Of a stretch of 62,194 nucleotides of DNA, positions 9,344 through 18,623 are shown piece by piece. The stretch's first letter is position 1; every line of letters starts with the position of its first letter. The notes under the pieces are model-generated. The model searched no databases, was not told the DNA's origin, and saw only the letters and a program-made list of their open reading frames with translations. The position numbers and the translations under genes were made by a program. This DNA comes from Paenibacillus lutrae (GTDB lineage Bacteria; Bacillota; Bacilli; Paenibacillales; NBRC-103111): the NCBI RefSeq assembly GCF_009757775.1, contig NZ_RHLK01000019.1, positions 1-62,194 on the forward strand, read 5' to 3'.

Positions 9344-10615
9344 ATGATAGAAGAAAAAGTTTTCAAAGATCCCGTCCATAAGTATATTTATGTGCAGGAC
9401 CGGATCGTATGGGATTTAATTAATACCAAGGAATTTCAGAGACTTCGGCGGATTCGGCAGCTCGGCACCTCCTTTTTGACCTTTCATGGGGCGGAACACA
9501 GCAGGTTCTCACATTCGCTTGGGGTTTATGAGATCACGAGAAAGATTATTTCTCAGTTCGAACGAAACCAGTACGCTGACTGGCCGGCGGAGGAAAGGCT
9601 GCTCTGTCTGTGTGCAGCACTGCTTCACGACGTGGGACACGGGCCCTTTTCGCACTCCATAGAGAAAGTATTCGGAACGAATCACGAAAATTGGTCGTGC
9701 CGGATTATTCTAGGAGATACGGATGTTAACAAAGTGCTTTCACAAGTGTCGCCAACCTTTCCTCATGATGTAGCCGGTGTTATATGCAAGACGTATCGCC
9801 GTGAGATTGTAACCAGCCTGGTTTCCTCCCAGCTTGACGCGGACCGTATGGATTATTTGCTCAGGGATGCTTATTTTACAGGGGTTAATTACGGCACTTT
9901 CGATTTGGAGAGAATATTAAGGGTTCTGCGTCCGTATCAGGGGAAAATTGTCGTGAAAGAAAGCGGAATGCATGCGGTTGAAGACTATTTGATGTCCCGC
10001 TATCAGATGTACTGGCAGGTTTATTTTCACCCTGTCACCCGCAGTGCGGAAATTTTGCTTGGTAAAGCTTTGGAATGCGCTAAGGCGCTTTTTGAAGAGG
10101 GCTATTCTTTTGAATTTATGCCGGAGCCGATTCTTCATCTGTTTCAGGGTAAACTGTCCTTATCTGATTATTTCCTGCTGGATGAGTCTTTGATGCAAAC
10201 GGTACTGATGTATTGGACTTTAGAAAAAAACCCCGTACTGGCAGATCTTTCGGGAAGATTCCTGCACCGCCGTTTGTTTAAATTCACCTCAGTGGATGAG
10301 CAGGAAATTAGTCTGCTGACGGACTTTCAGGATGCGCTGGAGGAAGCGGGACTTGATCCTAACTATTATATGGAGATGGACTTTCCTTCCGATCAATCCT
10401 ATGACGTATACAGACCGGGATTCGGCAAAGATGATAAGCTTCCGATCCTGCTTTTGGACAGCCAGGACAGATTGAGTGAAATTACAGAGCGTTCCGAAAT
10501 CGTCAAGTCGATCTCTGGACTTCATATGGGCCAGCATCGTATCTATTATCCGGTTGAATTATTTGAGACTGGCGGTCCTAAGGTAGACGTTCTAAGGCGG
10601 AGACTGTTCGGTTGA
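9344..10615 (+). CDS. HD-domain phosphohydrolase (YwfO-like)
   Basis: A 423-residue HD-superfamily protein resembling B. subtilis YwfO and the dGTPase group. Metal-binding residues are visible as HSRFSHSLGVYE (near 57), LLHDVGHGPFSHS (near 92) and the distal QLDADRMDYLLRD (near 165). The likely reaction is hydrolysis of a nucleoside triphosphate such as dGTP, but the substrate cannot be read from the sequence. AAAGGAGG at 9326-9333 sets the ATG at 9344. It occupies the slot where B. subtilis has metS, divergent from abrB. Confidence 0.85.
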   Translation: MIEEKVFKDPVHKYIYVQDRIVWDLINTKEFQRLRRIRQLGTSFLTFHGAEHSRFSHSLGVYEITRKIISQFERNQYADWPAEERLLCLCAALLHDVGHGPFSHSIEKVFGTNHENWSCRIILGDTDVNKVLSQVSPTFPHDVAGVICKTYRREIVTSLVSSQLDADRMDYLLRDAYFTGVNYGTFDLERILRVLRPYQGKIVVKESGMHAVEDYLMSRYQMYWQVYFHPVTRSAEILLGKALECAKALFEEGYSFEFMPEPILHLFQGKLSLSDYFLLDESLMQTVLMYWTLEKNPVLADLSGRFLHRRLFKFTSVDEQEISLLTDFQDALEEAGLDPNYYMEMDFPSDQSYDVYRPGFGKDDKLPILLLDSQDRLSEITERSEIVKSISGLHMGQHRIYYPVELFETGGPKVDVLRRRLFG

Positions 10616-10683
10616 AAGAAGATATGTTCATATGTAAGAAGAGATAATGTACCAACGAATAAGATTAGAGGAGCTGTTAAGTT

Positions 10684-11451
10684 ATGTTGACGGATACCCA
10701 TACTCATATGAACAACGAGGCTTTTGACGAAGACCGGGATGAGGCTATCCTCCGTGCCTGGGAGAATGGGGTTACACGCATTGTTAATGTGGGATTTAAC
10801 CGGGAGACAATTCCCTCCTCTATCGCACTTGCCGAGAAATATGATTTTATCTGGACAACCGTGGGTTGGCATCCGACCGATGCTATTGATATGAAGCCTG
10901 GTGATCTGGAGTGGATCGAAGAGTTATGCAAACATGAGAAAGTCGTTGCCATAGGGGAAATCGGTCTTGACTATCACTGGGACACTTCTCCCAAGGATGT
11001 ACAAGCCCGCGTCTTCCGTGAACAGATCCGTCTTGCCCGTAAGGTTGGCCTGCCGATTGTTATTCACAACCGGGATGCTCATAAGGATATTGTGGATATT
11101 CTGAAGGAAGAAAAAGCCGCCGAAGTCGGCGGCATTATGCACTGTTATTCAGGCAGCTGGGAAACGGCGAAGCAGTGTCTGGATATGAATTTCCATATTT
11201 CCTTCGGTGGCCCGATTACTTTCAAGAATGCGAAGCAGCCGAAGGAAGTCCTGCAGCAGGTACCGCTCGACCGCCTGCTGATCGAGACGGATGCGCCTTA
11301 TCTCACTCCGCATCCTTTTCGCGGGAAGCGCAACGAGACTTCCTATGTGCGGCTGGTAGCCGAAGCGGCTGCGGAACTTCGCGGCATGAGCCTCGAAGAG
11401 CTGGCGGGGGCGACTACAGAGAACGCGGTGCGTCTACTCGGTCTCAAATGA
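10684..11451 (+). CDS. tatD: TatD-family metal-dependent DNase
   Basis: A 255-residue TIM-barrel hydrolase of the TatD family (B. subtilis YabD), with 3'-5' exonuclease activity in characterised members. Metal ligands are visible in DTHTHMNN at the N-terminus, GEIGLDYHW near residue 92, IVIHNRDAH near 128, MHCYSG near 153 and ETDAPYLTPHP near 203. The 3' end overlaps that of the convergent ecsB by 18 nt. Confidence 0.95.
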   Translation: MLTDTHTHMNNEAFDEDRDEAILRAWENGVTRIVNVGFNRETIPSSIALAEKYDFIWTTVGWHPTDAIDMKPGDLEWIEELCKHEKVVAIGEIGLDYHWDTSPKDVQARVFREQIRLARKVGLPIVIHNRDAHKDIVDILKEEKAAEVGGIMHCYSGSWETAKQCLDMNFHISFGGPITFKNAKQPKEVLQQVPLDRLLIETDAPYLTPHPFRGKRNETSYVRLVAEAAAELRGMSLEELAGATTENAVRLLGLK

Positions 11452-12696
11452 AGCGGTGAATTTGCGCTTCATGACGGTTGCGCACAGCAGAAGCCCCACT
11501 ACAAGAGCGGCCAGCGGCGCTGCCGAGTATACACCTGCTCCGCTTAGCAGCATCAGCAGGGAGAGGATAACTCCTTGGACCGTAAAGGTTGCGGCCACAA
11601 TCCGGAGTACAGCACCGATTTTCATCCGCTCGTTGACCGGATAGGTCTGCAGCCAGAAGGTATACCGGTGGGACTGCTCCAGGGATGTGAGCTGCATCAG
11701 GGTAATGAACATGGCCGCAGCGCTGACTAAGGCTGCCGCCGCGACCGATTGAACGGCGAGTATAACCAAAGCGGCAATCAAAGTGATGCGGACCACAATT
11801 CCCAGCAGCTCAGACCTGACGAATGTTTTGGTAAACAGATACAGATAAAGAGACGAAGGCTTGAACCGGTATAGACGAGTTATACCGGCCAGCGCTCTCC
11901 GCTGCTTGACCCGGACAGGCAGTTGGGGGACATCGGCAAATCCGCTGAAGAATAAATACAGCCTGTGCTGTTGTCTTCTCTCATTATCAATCAAAAAGTC
12001 CCACGCGACTCCGTGAGCCTGGCGTCCGGGCAGCAGTTTATAGATTAGGATCCAGAGAAGGAGAGCGGCGAGCAGAACGATGCCTCCTATAAATGGTCCC
12101 TTGCCGAACAACACGTAAAGAACAACTCCCGTCAGAAGCCAGCGGTACCCTTGCGACAGCAATCGCCATCCGGGCGATGAGAAGCGGCCTTCCTGCCACG
12201 ATCCAAGCAGGTTGGCTGTTTTTATTAGAAGAATGAACAAAAGCATCAGCAGAAGGGGCTGCACATTCTCCCCGGTGCAGTGCTTATAGAGCGGCCAAAT
12301 GACCAGAGTCAGCACGATGCCCCGCAAACTTTGGATGATTAAACTGTAGCGGAATGCGGGACGGAAAAACGCGCTCATGACAGGTTCAAGCGGGAGCAGG
12401 AAAACCCGGTCCGCATTTTTCAACAGCGTTCGTACAGAGCCTGCCGAAAGAGCGGGAATAAGGAGAACCAGAACAATCCACAGGTAAGGGAAAGTTGTCG
12501 GAAGCTGATCCAGGGTTTTTGCATAGTAATAGGAAGAAACAATAAAAAGAAGGAAAAGAAAGCCGAAAAACTGGCTTCTTGCGACATAGGCCCAGTACCC
12601 GGAAGCTTCCTTGCGGTATTGGTCGAATCTGCGCTTCCATAATTGTCGGACGGCGCTGGCGGTTCCGCCCGGATGCGCAATTGTAGCGTGCTTCAT
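11434..12696 (-). CDS. ecsB: ABC transporter permease, EcsB family
   Basis: A 420-residue membrane protein with some ten hydrophobic segments, matching the EcsB permease family. In B. subtilis EcsAB affects secretion, competence and processing of RsiW through the protease RasP. Recognisable parts are the N-terminal RRFDQYRKEASGYWAY region and the segment with DRVFLLPLE near residue 95. It overlaps ecsA by 4 nt (ATGA), so the two are coupled. Its last 18 nt overlap the convergent tatD, and I see no terminator between the two genes. The ecsC and hit genes that accompany it in B. subtilis are not here. Confidence 0.85.
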   Translation of the reverse strand: MKHATIAHPGGTASAVRQLWKRRFDQYRKEASGYWAYVARSQFFGFLFLLFIVSSYYYAKTLDQLPTTFPYLWIVLVLLIPALSAGSVRTLLKNADRVFLLPLEPVMSAFFRPAFRYSLIIQSLRGIVLTLVIWPLYKHCTGENVQPLLLMLLFILLIKTANLLGSWQEGRFSSPGWRLLSQGYRWLLTGVVLYVLFGKGPFIGGIVLLAALLLWILIYKLLPGRQAHGVAWDFLIDNERRQQHRLYLFFSGFADVPQLPVRVKQRRALAGITRLYRFKPSSLYLYLFTKTFVRSELLGIVVRITLIAALVILAVQSVAAAALVSAAAMFITLMQLTSLEQSHRYTFWLQTYPVNERMKIGAVLRIVAATFTVQGVILSLLMLLSGAGVYSAAPLAALVVGLLLCATVMKRKFTASFETE

Positions 12697-13436
12697 GCCG
12701 GATTCCCCCGGATTAAGTGATAGAACAACTCGTCCAGTGTCGCTTCAGGCAGACCCGTCTGCTGCCGGAGTTCAAGAAGCGTTCCTTGCGCCAGGATTTC
12801 ACCGTGATGAAGCACTACGAACCGGTCACAGTACTTCTCGATAGTCGCCAGAATATGGGAACAAATGAGAAAACTGGCCCCTTCTTTCCTGAACTCATCC
12901 ATCATATCGAGCAGCGAACGCATGGCTAGCGGATCGAGACCCAAGAACGGCTCATCAATGACGTACAGAGACGGTTTCACCAGGAAGGCATTCATAATCA
13001 TGACCTTCTGCTTCATGCCTTTGGAGAGCTGACTCGGGAAGCTGGTACGCTTGGCTTGCATCTGGAATTCGTCCATCAGCCTCTGTGAGCGTGCCTGATA
13101 TTCCGCATCGGAGACACCGTAAGCCATGGCAGTCAGTTCCAGGTGTTCTTCAATAGTAAGTTCATCATAAAGTTCAGGCGATTCCGGTACAAAAGAGTAG
13201 GAAGCCCTGTAGCCGAGCGGGTCTTCTTCTAACGTTTTATTGCCGATTCTTACAGATCCTTCCTGCGGTTTCAATAGGCCAAGGATGTGTTTGATCGTCG
13301 TGCTTTTACCCGCACCGTTGAGTCCGATCAGGCCGACCATTTCACCTTCTCCGACACGGATATCCAGGTTGCGGATAATGGGTTTGCCCGGGAGGTAACC
13401 TCCGCTGAGTTTAGAGATGTCAAGAATGGGATTCAT
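12693..13436 (-). CDS. ecsA: ABC transporter ATP-binding protein, EcsA family
   Basis: The 247-residue ATPase partner of EcsB. It has Walker A GLNGAGKST (about residues 38-46) and the signature loop in SQLSKGMKQK near 135. Walker B is LYVIDEPFLGLD near 160, with the switch His in CSHIL near 192. The usual LSGGQ is LSKGM, as in EcsA-type proteins. The two proteins probably form an exporter or a membrane regulatory complex; the substrate is unknown. Confidence 0.9.
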   Translation of the reverse strand: MNPILDISKLSGGYLPGKPIIRNLDIRVGEGEMVGLIGLNGAGKSTTIKHILGLLKPQEGSVRIGNKTLEEDPLGYRASYSFVPESPELYDELTIEEHLELTAMAYGVSDAEYQARSQRLMDEFQMQAKRTSFPSQLSKGMKQKVMIMNAFLVKPSLYVIDEPFLGLDPLAMRSLLDMMDEFRKEGASFLICSHILATIEKYCDRFVVLHHGEILAQGTLLELRQQTGLPEATLDELFYHLIRGNPA

Positions 13437-13507
13437 GCTTTCACCTGCTTTTTTCTCATCGATAGTAGCGCTTTTCGATCAGTGAAACGCTATTTTACCG
13501 TAAATTT

Positions 13508-13537
13508 ATTATAGTCAAAAAATGCCGGAAAGCCCAA
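13508..13537 (-). promoter_or_regulatory. Probable sigma-A promoter of ecsAB
   Basis: On the minus strand, TTGGGC and a consensus TATAAT are 18 nt apart, about 70 nt upstream of ecsA. Confidence 0.45.
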
Positions 13538-13670
13538 TCACACAAGGATTTAGCGGAAGGTCAATAATGAAATGTTCGTAAAGGGGAGTAAAAAGGAGGA
13601 TTCGTGCAATAAAGTGAGATATACAAGAATCTACTGGTTAAATTTGCTTATTTTTAAGGAATATGCCCCC

Positions 13671-13699
13671 TTTACAGGTTGGATATTTGAGCGTAATAT
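13671..13699 (+). promoter_or_regulatory. Sigma-A promoter of the yabE leader
   Basis: TTTACA and TAATAT are spaced by exactly 17 nt. The expected start site near 13706 lies just before the riboswitch aptamer, giving a leader of about 500 nt. Confidence 0.65.
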
Positions 13700-13732
13700 A
13701 CTTTCATAATAACTTAATAAAAACGCCAAGTT

Positions 13733-13925
13733 TTAAACGCTGAGTTTCCGTAACAGGGAAACGGGGGAACCGCTGTCAAGGTCGGCTCAATTCTGAACCG
13801 ATACAACAGAACAATTTGGGGTGAATCTCAATGGCAGGCGCAGGCAGCGTCGCCGGCGAGTAGGGCAGCTCTCAGGGCCCGAATCCGTCAGCTAACCTCG
13901 TAAGCGTACCGGGAGAGGTAACCAC
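13733..13925 (+). promoter_or_regulatory. Cyclic di-AMP riboswitch (ydaO/yuaA class)
   Basis: The RNA shows the conserved blocks of the ydaO class in order: GCTGAGTTTCCG with GGGGGAACCG near 13739-13772, then TTTGGGGTGAATC near 13815-13827. A GTAGGGCAGCTCTC hairpin segment follows near 13860. Last come the diagnostic GCCCGAATCCGTCAGCTAA and CCTCGTAAGCG from 13877. An intrinsic terminator follows about 35 nt later. Known members bind two c-di-AMP molecules and switch off downstream cell-wall or potassium genes. Here the downstream gene is yabE, a cell-wall remodelling gene, as in many Bacillota. Confidence 0.93.
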
Positions 13926-13959
13926 TGTCGTGTCATTCTGCTTAACTGCGCTCACACAC

Positions 13960-13995
13960 AGGCCACGGAAGCTTCCTCTTTCCGATGGCCTTTTT
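13960..13995 (+). terminator. Riboswitch expression-platform terminator
   Basis: AGGCCA plus CGGAA pair with TTCCG plus TGGCCT across a short loop (one bulged base), followed by five T residues. Its position right after the aptamer supports transcription attenuation in response to c-di-AMP. Confidence 0.85.
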
Positions 13996-14204
13996 GATTA
14001 TTCTCGGACGGGTATTCGACCCGGCATAAATCCAATTAGCACACGGAGGTGATGTCGAACCCGGCTGATGGTTCCCGTGAAGGGCGTCTGCGGGAAAAGA
14101 AGACAAATGCAAGGGTTCCGTTAGGAACCGCCAAATAAACCCTGAGTCACGTCTGAAGTACTATGTGAATCACCAAGGCGGGGCTTCGAAGGAGGACCGA
14201 AGAA
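13996..14204 (+). other. Long leader between riboswitch terminator and yabE
   Basis: No credible gene is visible in these 209 nt. Two similar segments, TTCGACCCGGCATAA (14014) and GTCGAACCCGGCTGATGG (about 14054), face each other across about 25 nt. GGTTCC GTTA GGAACC near 14114 forms a tight hairpin. The stretch ends with the AAGGAGG ribosome site of yabE (14189-14195). It may be a second structured control element or simply leader sequence. Confidence 0.4.
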
Positions 14205-15335
14205 GTGGGAAATATCTCGCAACCAGATACCCATGTAAAGCGATCATCCAGTATGTCCTTCGCATTGCGATGGAAACATGTAAACTTGCGTATGATCATC
14301 CTTGCAGCTATCATTTCATTCGCGTTGATGTTCATGGTATTGGTATTGTTATACGGTACGGCCGGCAAGAGCGTATCTTTGGTAGTGAATGGACAAGAAA
14401 CCGTTGTCGAAACAAGACAGGGAGTCCTGGAACGCCTACTGGATGAACAAGCCATTACAATTGGAGAGCACGATCAGGTATCTATGCCGCTTGACGGCAA
14501 GATTAAAGACGGTCAGCAGATTGTTATTGATCATGCTACACCCGTACAGCTGACTGCCGATGGGCAGACGAAAACTGTACACACCACAGCGAAAACGGTA
14601 GAAAAAGTACTGCAGGATTCAAATATTTCGCTTGGAGAGCTTGATAAAGTGACTCCGGCTAAGGACGCATCTCTTGCGGCTAATACCGCCATTGAGGTTG
14701 TCCGTGTTAAGAAGGAAACCGAGGATATCTCGGAACCGATCGCTTTTAATGTGGTGAAGAAGACGGACGCTGATCTGCTGAAAGGCAAGGAGCAGGTTGT
14801 TCAGGAAGGTAAGGAAGGCGTACTCGTCAAGAAGAAAGAAAAGGTGTTTGAGAACGGCAAGCTCATATCCGAGCAAGTCGTAGATCAAGCGGTGAAGAAC
14901 GAGAGCGTAGATAAAATCGTGGCAATAGGCACAAAAAATCCGGTCGTTACGGTGGCAGCCGCATCCGAACCGGTTAAACCCAAAACGGTAGCTAAAGCAA
15001 GTGCAAAAAGCTCCGAAATGGACGCAAAGAAAATATTGAAGAATGTTACATTGACCGCATATTCGTCGCAAGAACCGGGAGTTGGTAACAGAACCGCTAG
15101 CGGAACGAAACCTACACAAGGCCGGACTATTGCAGTTGACACATCCGTTGTTCCTATGGGATGGTGGGTATACATTGAAGGAATCGGCTACCGCCGTGCA
15201 GAAGATACAGGTGGCGCCATTAAAGGACAAAAGATGGACGTTTATTTCGATAGCATGAGCTATGCGAAGACGTTCGGTGTGAAGCGTGGTTACACCGTTT
15301 ATGTCATCGGTCCGAATAAACCGAGTCAAGATTAG
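14205..15335 (+). CDS. yabE: YabE-like cell-wall protein with DUF348, G5 and 3D domains
   Basis: A 376-residue exported protein related to resuscitation-promoting factors, expected to bind and cleave peptidoglycan. A cytoplasmic tail is followed by one membrane anchor at about residues 27-50. Two DUF348 repeats cover about 55-160 (each with a GQ...TVxT pattern and VxxLL), and a G5 domain covers about 165-250. A C-terminal 3D domain covers about 280-370, named for three Asp residues: those in TIAVDTSVVP, RAEDTGG and MDVYFDS. The GTG start at 14205 follows AAGGAGG. It is controlled by the c-di-AMP riboswitch upstream and closed by a strong terminator. Confidence 0.92.
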   Translation: MGNISQPDTHVKRSSSMSFALRWKHVNLRMIILAAIISFALMFMVLVLLYGTAGKSVSLVVNGQETVVETRQGVLERLLDEQAITIGEHDQVSMPLDGKIKDGQQIVIDHATPVQLTADGQTKTVHTTAKTVEKVLQDSNISLGELDKVTPAKDASLAANTAIEVVRVKKETEDISEPIAFNVVKKTDADLLKGKEQVVQEGKEGVLVKKKEKVFENGKLISEQVVDQAVKNESVDKIVAIGTKNPVVTVAAASEPVKPKTVAKASAKSSEMDAKKILKNVTLTAYSSQEPGVGNRTASGTKPTQGRTIAVDTSVVPMGWWVYIEGIGYRRAEDTGGAIKGQKMDVYFDSMSYAKTFGVKRGYTVYVIGPNKPSQD

Positions 15336-15388
15336 GATAACATGTTACCAGGTAGATTGATTTACAAATTGGTAACAAAATGTATGTC

Positions 15389-15416
15389 AAAAAGAAGAGG
15401 CTTGCCTCTTCTTTTT
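15389..15416 (+). terminator. Terminator after yabE
   Basis: A perfect 13-bp stem (AAAAAGAAGAGGC / GCCTCTTCTTTTT) with a 2-nt loop as drawn. The T run is part of the stem, so it could also act on the opposite strand. Confidence 0.85.
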
Positions 15417-15441
15417 GCGTGTTCAAGAAAGGACAAACTGT

Positions 15442-15987
15442 ATGATTAAAGAAATCATTGTGGTCGAGGGAAAAGACGATACAACCGCGATCAAACGGGC
15501 TGTTGTCGCGGATACAATCGAGACCGGCGGGTCGGCGATCAACCGGGAGATACTGGAGCGTATCCGGTTAGCGCAGGAGAGACGCGGTGTTATTGTGTTT
15601 ACCGATCCGGACCATGCGGGTGAGCGTATCCGCAAAATTATCTCCAGTAAGGTTCCGGGCTGCAAGCATGCTTTTCTCCCTCAGGAGCTTGCTGAACGCC
15701 GCGGTGACATTGGTGTCGAGAACGCGTCAACGGAATCGATCCGTATGGCATTGAATAATGTGAAGACGGAGTATGAAGGGGCTGTATCCCAGCTTACCTG
15801 GGAAGATTTGATCGAAGCGGGACTCATTGTTCATCCCGATGCGGCCGCAAGACGTCTTGCGGTGGGAAAAAAACTTGGAATCGGGTATTGTAATGGTAAG
15901 CAGTTTTATAAACGCTGCGCTGCTTTTCAAATTTCCCGCGAAGAGTTCGAAGCTGCGTTAGAATTAATCCCGCCGCCGGAGCGGTAA
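15442..15987 (+). CDS. rnmV: Ribonuclease M5 (5S rRNA maturase)
   Basis: RNase M5 makes the final cuts that produce mature 5S rRNA, with ribosomal protein L18 as partner. The 181-residue protein has an N-terminal TOPRIM domain with IIVVEGKDDT at the start and VFTDPDHAGERIRK near residue 53. A small C-terminal domain recognises 5S precursor. ATG 15442 follows AAGAAAGGA; an upstream in-frame start at 15415 overlaps the preceding terminator. Order yabE-rnmV-ksgA is as in B. subtilis. Confidence 0.95.
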   Translation: MIKEIIVVEGKDDTTAIKRAVVADTIETGGSAINREILERIRLAQERRGVIVFTDPDHAGERIRKIISSKVPGCKHAFLPQELAERRGDIGVENASTESIRMALNNVKTEYEGAVSQLTWEDLIEAGLIVHPDAAARRLAVGKKLGIGYCNGKQFYKRCAAFQISREEFEAALELIPPPER

Positions 15988-16959
<972 letters not shown>

Positions 16960-16972
16960 CCGGCGTCTAATC

Positions 16973-17000
16973 ACCAAATGCCCATCCCCGCCATACGATA
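16973..17000 (+). promoter_or_regulatory. Sigma-K-type promoter of yabG
   Basis: An AC dinucleotide at 16973, a 17-nt spacer and CATACGATA (16992-17000) fit the sigma-K consensus AC-N16/17-CATAnnnTA exactly. It begins 14 nt after the ksgA stop, about 20-30 nt upstream of yabG. In B. subtilis yabG is a sigma-K gene, which supports the reading. Confidence 0.75.
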
Positions 17001-17021
17001 GGCTTAGGAGGGGATGGCTTC

Positions 17022-17900
17022 ATGAGGCAAGGAGATCTGGCGACCCGCAAATCCTACGGCAATGACGTCATCTTTAGGGTCCAGGAGCTGGATGCGACAA
17101 GGGCAGTCCTTCGAGGTGTCGATTTTCGGCTTCTGGCAGATGCGCCCATAGCCGATTTATCCTTCATGGCCCCCGCACGCGATTTGGATTTCCCCAGATA
17201 CGATTTGCCGCGGGTAAATGAAACGATCCGCAGTATGCGGCATTTCCGCCAGCAGCTGCATCGGCAGAACGAAGATATGGTGAGAACTGCGCTTTCCGGC
17301 AGTACACAGTATTTTGAGGTGCCCGGCAAGGTGCTTCACCTGGATGGCGACCCGAACTATCTGCGCAAAAGCATGAACTTATACGGGGAGCTGAGAATAC
17401 CGGCCGACGGTTTTTATGTGACGGAATCCATGATGGCTTCCACCTTGCAACGTCTGCTACCGCAGCTAAAACCGGATATTGTGGTCGTTACCGGCCATGA
17501 TGGGCTTCTCAAGAACAGGGAAAATAATAATGTTCATGAATTAGAGAGCTATAAGAACTCTGTCCACTTTGTCAAAGCGGTCCAAGTCGCCAGGCAATAT
17601 CAAAGCAACCGGGATGCTCTGACTATCGTCGCCGGCGCTTGTCAATCCCACTTTGAGGCACTGCTGCAGGCTGGAGCTAATTTTGCCAGTTCTCCCGCGC
17701 GCGTGCTCATCCATGCTCTGGATCCACTGTGTATTGCCGCCAAAGTGTCCTACACCTCGATAAGGGATACGGTCTCTATGGTCGATCTGGCAGGAATGAC
17801 TGTCACAGGCCTGGATGGCATTGGCGGACTGGAGACACGTGGAAGCTACCGGATGGGTGTTCCGCGTCTATCTAACCTGAAGGCGGAGCCAACCGTATAG
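17022..17900 (+). CDS. yabG: Sporulation-specific cysteine protease YabG
   Basis: YabG is a mother-cell protease that trims spore coat proteins such as SpoIVA and YeeK before cross-linking. The 292-residue protein carries the family blocks GDLATRKSYGNDVIFRV at the start, VVVTGHDGL near residue 163 and VAGACQSHFEALLQAGANF near 205, the last containing the likely nucleophilic Cys. AGGAGGGG at 17006-17013 precedes the ATG. Its own sigma-K promoter and terminator make it a single-gene unit. Confidence 0.93.
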   Translation: MRQGDLATRKSYGNDVIFRVQELDATRAVLRGVDFRLLADAPIADLSFMAPARDLDFPRYDLPRVNETIRSMRHFRQQLHRQNEDMVRTALSGSTQYFEVPGKVLHLDGDPNYLRKSMNLYGELRIPADGFYVTESMMASTLQRLLPQLKPDIVVVTGHDGLLKNRENNNVHELESYKNSVHFVKAVQVARQYQSNRDALTIVAGACQSHFEALLQAGANFASSPARVLIHALDPLCIAAKVSYTSIRDTVSMVDLAGMTVTGLDGIGGLETRGSYRMGVPRLSNLKAEPTV

Positions 17901-18024
17901 CCGGATGACGCCGGATGCTCTAATGGGGTTAAGGAGCATAAACCGTTCCCGCGGTGGTTATAAGCTTACTTGCTGCGGGGATGGATGCGCCTCTTTGTAA
18001 CCTCATATCCGTCATGATTTCTGG

Positions 18025-18047
18025 AAAAGCTTCTTTGGAAGCTTTTT
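18025..18047 (+). terminator. Terminator after yabG
   Basis: AAAAGCTTC / GAAGCTTTT with a 4-nt loop and further T residues. Confidence 0.85.
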
Positions 18048-18527
18048 TTATTTGCCTGAAATCCCCTAATACATTTCCCCTTATTCAACAAACCCCATTG
18101 CTTAGAGCTGGATGCCGGCACTTTATGCCTGCTAACTCCCGAACGCTTTTCAGAGGTACAAGCCTTACAAGCTTACAAGCCTTACAAGTGAGATCCACAG
18201 CACCAGTTCCAAAGCCCCGGGTTGCCTTGAGAAGCTGTTTAAGCAGCGTCCGAGCCGGAAAGTACCGCTGGCAACCTATAGTTCTATAGAACTTATTCAG
18301 AGCGTTAGATGCTTGCAAAAAATGGCTCTCAAGTCACGGAGGCAGCTTTTTATAGCACTCACCTCCTTGTTGTTTGCAGTAAACTCACGGTCTTGCAGGA
18401 GGCTTATGGAAGCGTTTAGGGGATGTTTCTTACCCGGGGGTGATGCGTCATTATTCTTGCGTGCATATTTCTACCGGATTTGACAAATGCTTTGAAAAGG
18501 GACACGAAAAATTAGGAAGTTATACCG
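18048..18527 (+). other. Gene-free stretch before veg
   Basis: About 480 nt with no convincing gene. It contains four TACAAG motifs spaced 8-9 nt (18157-18188) and a 14-bp perfect palindrome AGTTCTATAGAACT (18280-18293). A short frame from 18322 (about 53 codons) has no ribosome site. I see no tRNA or known RNA family. It could be degraded sequence or an unrecognised RNA. Confidence 0.4.
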
Positions 18528-18557
18528 TTGACAACCGCTTAAACAGACTGATATAAT
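18528..18557 (+). promoter_or_regulatory. Upstream sigma-A promoter of veg
   Basis: Consensus TTGACA and TATAAT separated by 18 nt. It is the first of two closely packed promoters, as is known for veg in B. subtilis. Confidence 0.8.
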
Positions 18558-18568
18558 ATTTGGTTTGT

Positions 18569-18597
18569 TTGACAAAATGACTTGGATAAGGTATAAT
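18569..18597 (+). promoter_or_regulatory. Downstream sigma-A promoter of veg
   Basis: Consensus TTGACA and TATAAT separated by exactly 17 nt, a perfect housekeeping promoter. The predicted start near 18604 gives a very short leader. Confidence 0.85.
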
Positions 18598-18623
18598 AGA
18601 TTAGGAAAGAGGTGGTAGCTACA

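Noticed and set aside
18322-18480. Short frame of about 53 codons before veg
   Set aside because: No ribosome site, arbitrary composition and no visible homologue.
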